Source of the DNA: Hofstenia miamia
Taxonomy: Eukaryota; Xenacoelomorpha; Acoela; Hofsteniidae
NCBI GenBank assembly: GCA_900660155.1
Contig: CABFPE010000518.1
Coordinates: forward strand, 471,217-535,216
Length of the DNA stretch: 64,000 nucleotides
Reading direction: 5' to 3'
A model generated the notes under the pieces. That model was not told the origin of the DNA. It saw only the letters and a program-made list of their open reading frames with translations, and searched no databases. This document shows, piece by piece, positions 61,092 to 64,000 of the stretch (position 1 is the first letter of the stretch; each line of letters starts with the position of its first letter). The translations under genes were made by a program, and so were the position numbers.

Positions 61092-64000
61092 ATATACATA
61101 TATATAGTTGAATTTTGTTTTATCCGTAATATACATTTGCATGTCATGAGAAATTGAATTGAAGATATATATTTCTGCATACTCCATGTATACTCACCAT
61201 GAATATCTATTTTTTCTGCACTGAAAAAACGCACCCCTACTATTACAACTTCCTTCGCTACTGGATGTAGTAATTACTGTATATTGTTTCATGGTTCTCT
61301 TAGTTAAGAGAGCCATGGCTTGTGTACATATGTGACAGAACACGAAATAATTTATTTGTATTTATAATTTATTTAATTAATTTGTATTTGTACCATTTGA
61401 CGATTGGTTTCAGGTATGTTTCCTAAATATACAAGTCTTTGGAATACAGCATTTTCAATTTTAATATTGCTACTTTATCATCAATGTGCAAATGAGAAAA
61501 TAGCAAAAACCTTCAAATTTTCCTTATTATTGCTCAACTAATTGGAGAAAATTTTTGTTAAATTTTGCCTAATATATCATAAATAACTTTGCATTGACTC
61601 TAATTTGAGAATTGAGTTTATTAATTCCATTGAGCAACAACATTTACAGCCAACATTTAATTCCACAAAGAGGAGTTGTACTAGAGATCTGCAAAGCAAA
61701 ACCAGTGTCTAGAAATTCAGGCTCGGAGCCATAATTCAGATTTCAGAAGCAAGTAGATCCAAGTAAACCCATCCTAAAAATCTGATGTGTTTTATTGAAA
61801 CAAAAAATTACCATTCAGTTAACATTTTTAACTACAAATGTATAATAAAGAAACTTCTAAATATATTTAGAAAATATTCAATATGCTTCCATTAACTGAA
61901 TTCATTTTCAATGCTTGTAAATATATCAACAAATAGTGGTCCTTGCAGAGGGTATCACTTGTGAAACACCCCCCCCACACACACACACACTTCATAGGGC
62001 CTTGCGATCTTCCCTTGGCATGGTAATCTTGCTCCCATCACACCAATGAAACAGTTGGCTTCCTTTCCACTTTCTCCTAAAACAGTTTGTATTCTGATGT
62101 TGGCCTTACCACTGTTATAGCTTTCACTGTCATTAAAACAACATTCTGAGCGTCATAGGTTGATATGGATTTAGTCCTTTATAAAACATCCACAATATTT
62201 AGGATTGTGCCTCCCAATAAATCCAAAGAATACACATGTTTATATAGCACTATATATTTGAATTTTTCAAAGTTGTTTGTATTTGCATGAAGTCAAAAGT
62301 CGAAACTTCGATTTTTGTGCAGATAATCATCAGCAGATTTGAAAAGGGATCTCATGTATAATGCTAAAAAGGTATTCTTTGAAAGCATTTAAGATTTTTT
62401 ATAAAATAGGAATAGAAGTTAAATATAACTCAATTTACTCCATTATAATGAATTCTAAGATGTGTACATGTATTTAAAATAAACTAAATCTTTGCAAAAA
62501 AACATGTGCTACAACTTTACTGATAACTTCACAAAAGGCAAGCCAATCAAATATTTTTTAATATCTGCATTTCAATTATAATCTATTTGAGTGTTTGTTA
62601 GTAGTGCACTTAAAGAAGAAACCATTGAAACAAACACAGCTTAAATATAAACAAGGGAAAAAAATGTGAGCCTGAGGTGTGCTTTGAAGTTTAAGAAAAA
62701 TAAAAATGTAAACCCTCCAAGCCTTACTCCAGGAAACTTGGGGAGGGGGTGAATTAAAAAATATGCTCTCCATCACACTCTTGATTTAACTAATTTAATA
62801 ATAAAGTAATATTTATACCAATAATTCTCCATGATTTGATAATAAAGTGAAAAGCACACCAATATTGAGCACTGTTTAACTTATGCGGAAATGGTTATGT
62901 TGCATTTTGCTAACTGTTAAAATAGTAATATAATAGGAATGGAGAAAGATGAAACACCTTTGATTTCAGTGATTTCTACAATTGATCAATGGCAAATGAT
63001 ATTGAAAATAACTTGGAAATACTTAAAGTGTGTCGTGTTAAAACAAACAGAATATTAAATTCATTGGTAAATAAAATTTCTTTAAGTAAATCTTATTCTT
63101 AGAATTAAAGCTTTAACTTCCTATGTGCACAACGCAACAATCTAGAATCAATTATCTGACGTACAGTGTTTACATTCTTTCAGCAAGGCCTTTAATATGG
63201 TTCCACATGCCCATTAATCCAAAAACGAAAAAGCAGCACATTGAAAATCTGCATTGAAACTATCTATCTGAACATTACAATGGCTTCAGGAGACAACAAT
63301 TCAACATCACCAGAGGCAACCCGCAAGACTCCCTAATAGGACACATTCAATCTTAATCCTGAAAGTATTTTTATCAAGCATGATAATGATTTAATAGTTA
63401 TTCTAAGGGTACCATGAAACCCAAGTTTAGTGGCTACCTACTACAATGAGAACCACCTAATTGTCGATAGAAAGATTTTATTACGTGAACTTTGATTCCG
63501 TTAAATTGCCGCATAAATCCCTGTCTTTCTGACTCCCTTATATCCCTAGGTATCCAAATTCACTGCAATCAGAAAGAGTGTCAAAGCATTTACAGCTTCG
63601 CAATTCGTGTCACTGCACCACTTTCCAATCAATCACTCAATCATTCATTCTTTCTCTGATGGAGCATTGTGCAAATGTTTAAAATAGAAAACATAGTATT
63701 CTTAAGGGCATTATCAAAAAGTGGTCACTTTTGTATGAATTTTTAAAGTAAAGGATTCTTTTATAAATATACTATTTTCATGTGTAGGAATGTTTAATCT
63801 GCAAGAATTAAACGTTTCAGCTTCATATCTCGATTTGGGAAAAAGCTATAACAGTAAACAGAGCATATTGATTGTTGGATAGTGTTACAGGCAGAATTAT
63901 GTTTTTGTCATATTTCACAAATGTGGTAACAGAGAGGACCAAACTTTTTATGTCTATATATTCATGCTACTGATAGTCTTAAACCAAGACACCATGCATA
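61092..64000. other. AT-rich non-coding stretch
   Basis: No gene, transposon end or RNA gene recognised. A poly-C tract followed by (CA)n lies at about 61969-61990. Short open frames (for example 62576-62776, minus) have no recognisable motif. Confidence 0.5.
61969..61990. repeat. Poly-C followed by (CA)n
   Basis: A short simple repeat, cccccccc leading into acacacacacac. Confidence 0.85.

Overview
This window is AT-rich eukaryotic nuclear DNA, most likely from an invertebrate animal. The evidence is a multi-exon ciliary gene with GT-AG introns (some only 42 and 52 nt), many (TA)n arrays, a mariner element, a LINE remnant and several hAT-type elements. No operons, tRNA, rRNA, CRISPR array or plastid/mitochondrial gene was seen. 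The species cannot be named from this sequence.

Layout. 1-16 kb is AT-rich non-coding DNA with a pair of ~308-bp direct repeats (3.5 and 7.2 kb), TA arrays and a few less AT-rich islands. 16.4-35.3 kb holds three small non-autonomous hAT-like elements (16.4, 18.9 and 34.9 kb), each with a near-perfect 8-bp target duplication. The same interval holds a decayed CR1/L2-like LINE on the minus strand (26.2-27.8 kb) and a well preserved mariner (28.58-29.91 kb) whose transposase frame is interrupted by one TAG. 35.3-46.7 kb is mostly unannotatable and includes an N gap inside a TA array and a hairpin-bearing candidate regulatory island at 36.9 kb.

The one host gene I can assemble runs on the minus strand from 51516 down to 46965. 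Nine exons, all with compatible splice phases, give a 511-residue protein with repeated T-x(3,5)-[DEH]-[YF] modules like those of SAXO/FAM154-type (Mn-repeat) axonemal microtubule proteins. Its first two coding exons lie in a ~2.37-kb block that is present twice, almost identically (51053-53410 and 53436-55803). The copies meet at a single N beside a TA array, which looks more like unmerged haplotypes than a real duplication.

56.6-58.9 kb holds a decayed DDE-type DNA transposon with a conserved protein I recognise but cannot name. 59.22-61.08 kb holds an internally deleted hAT element that retains a transposase C-terminus, terminal repeats and a 7/8 target duplication. 61.1-64 kb shows nothing I can call. 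The strongest points for follow-up are the duplicated block, the gene model, the nearly intact mariner and the hAT family cluster.
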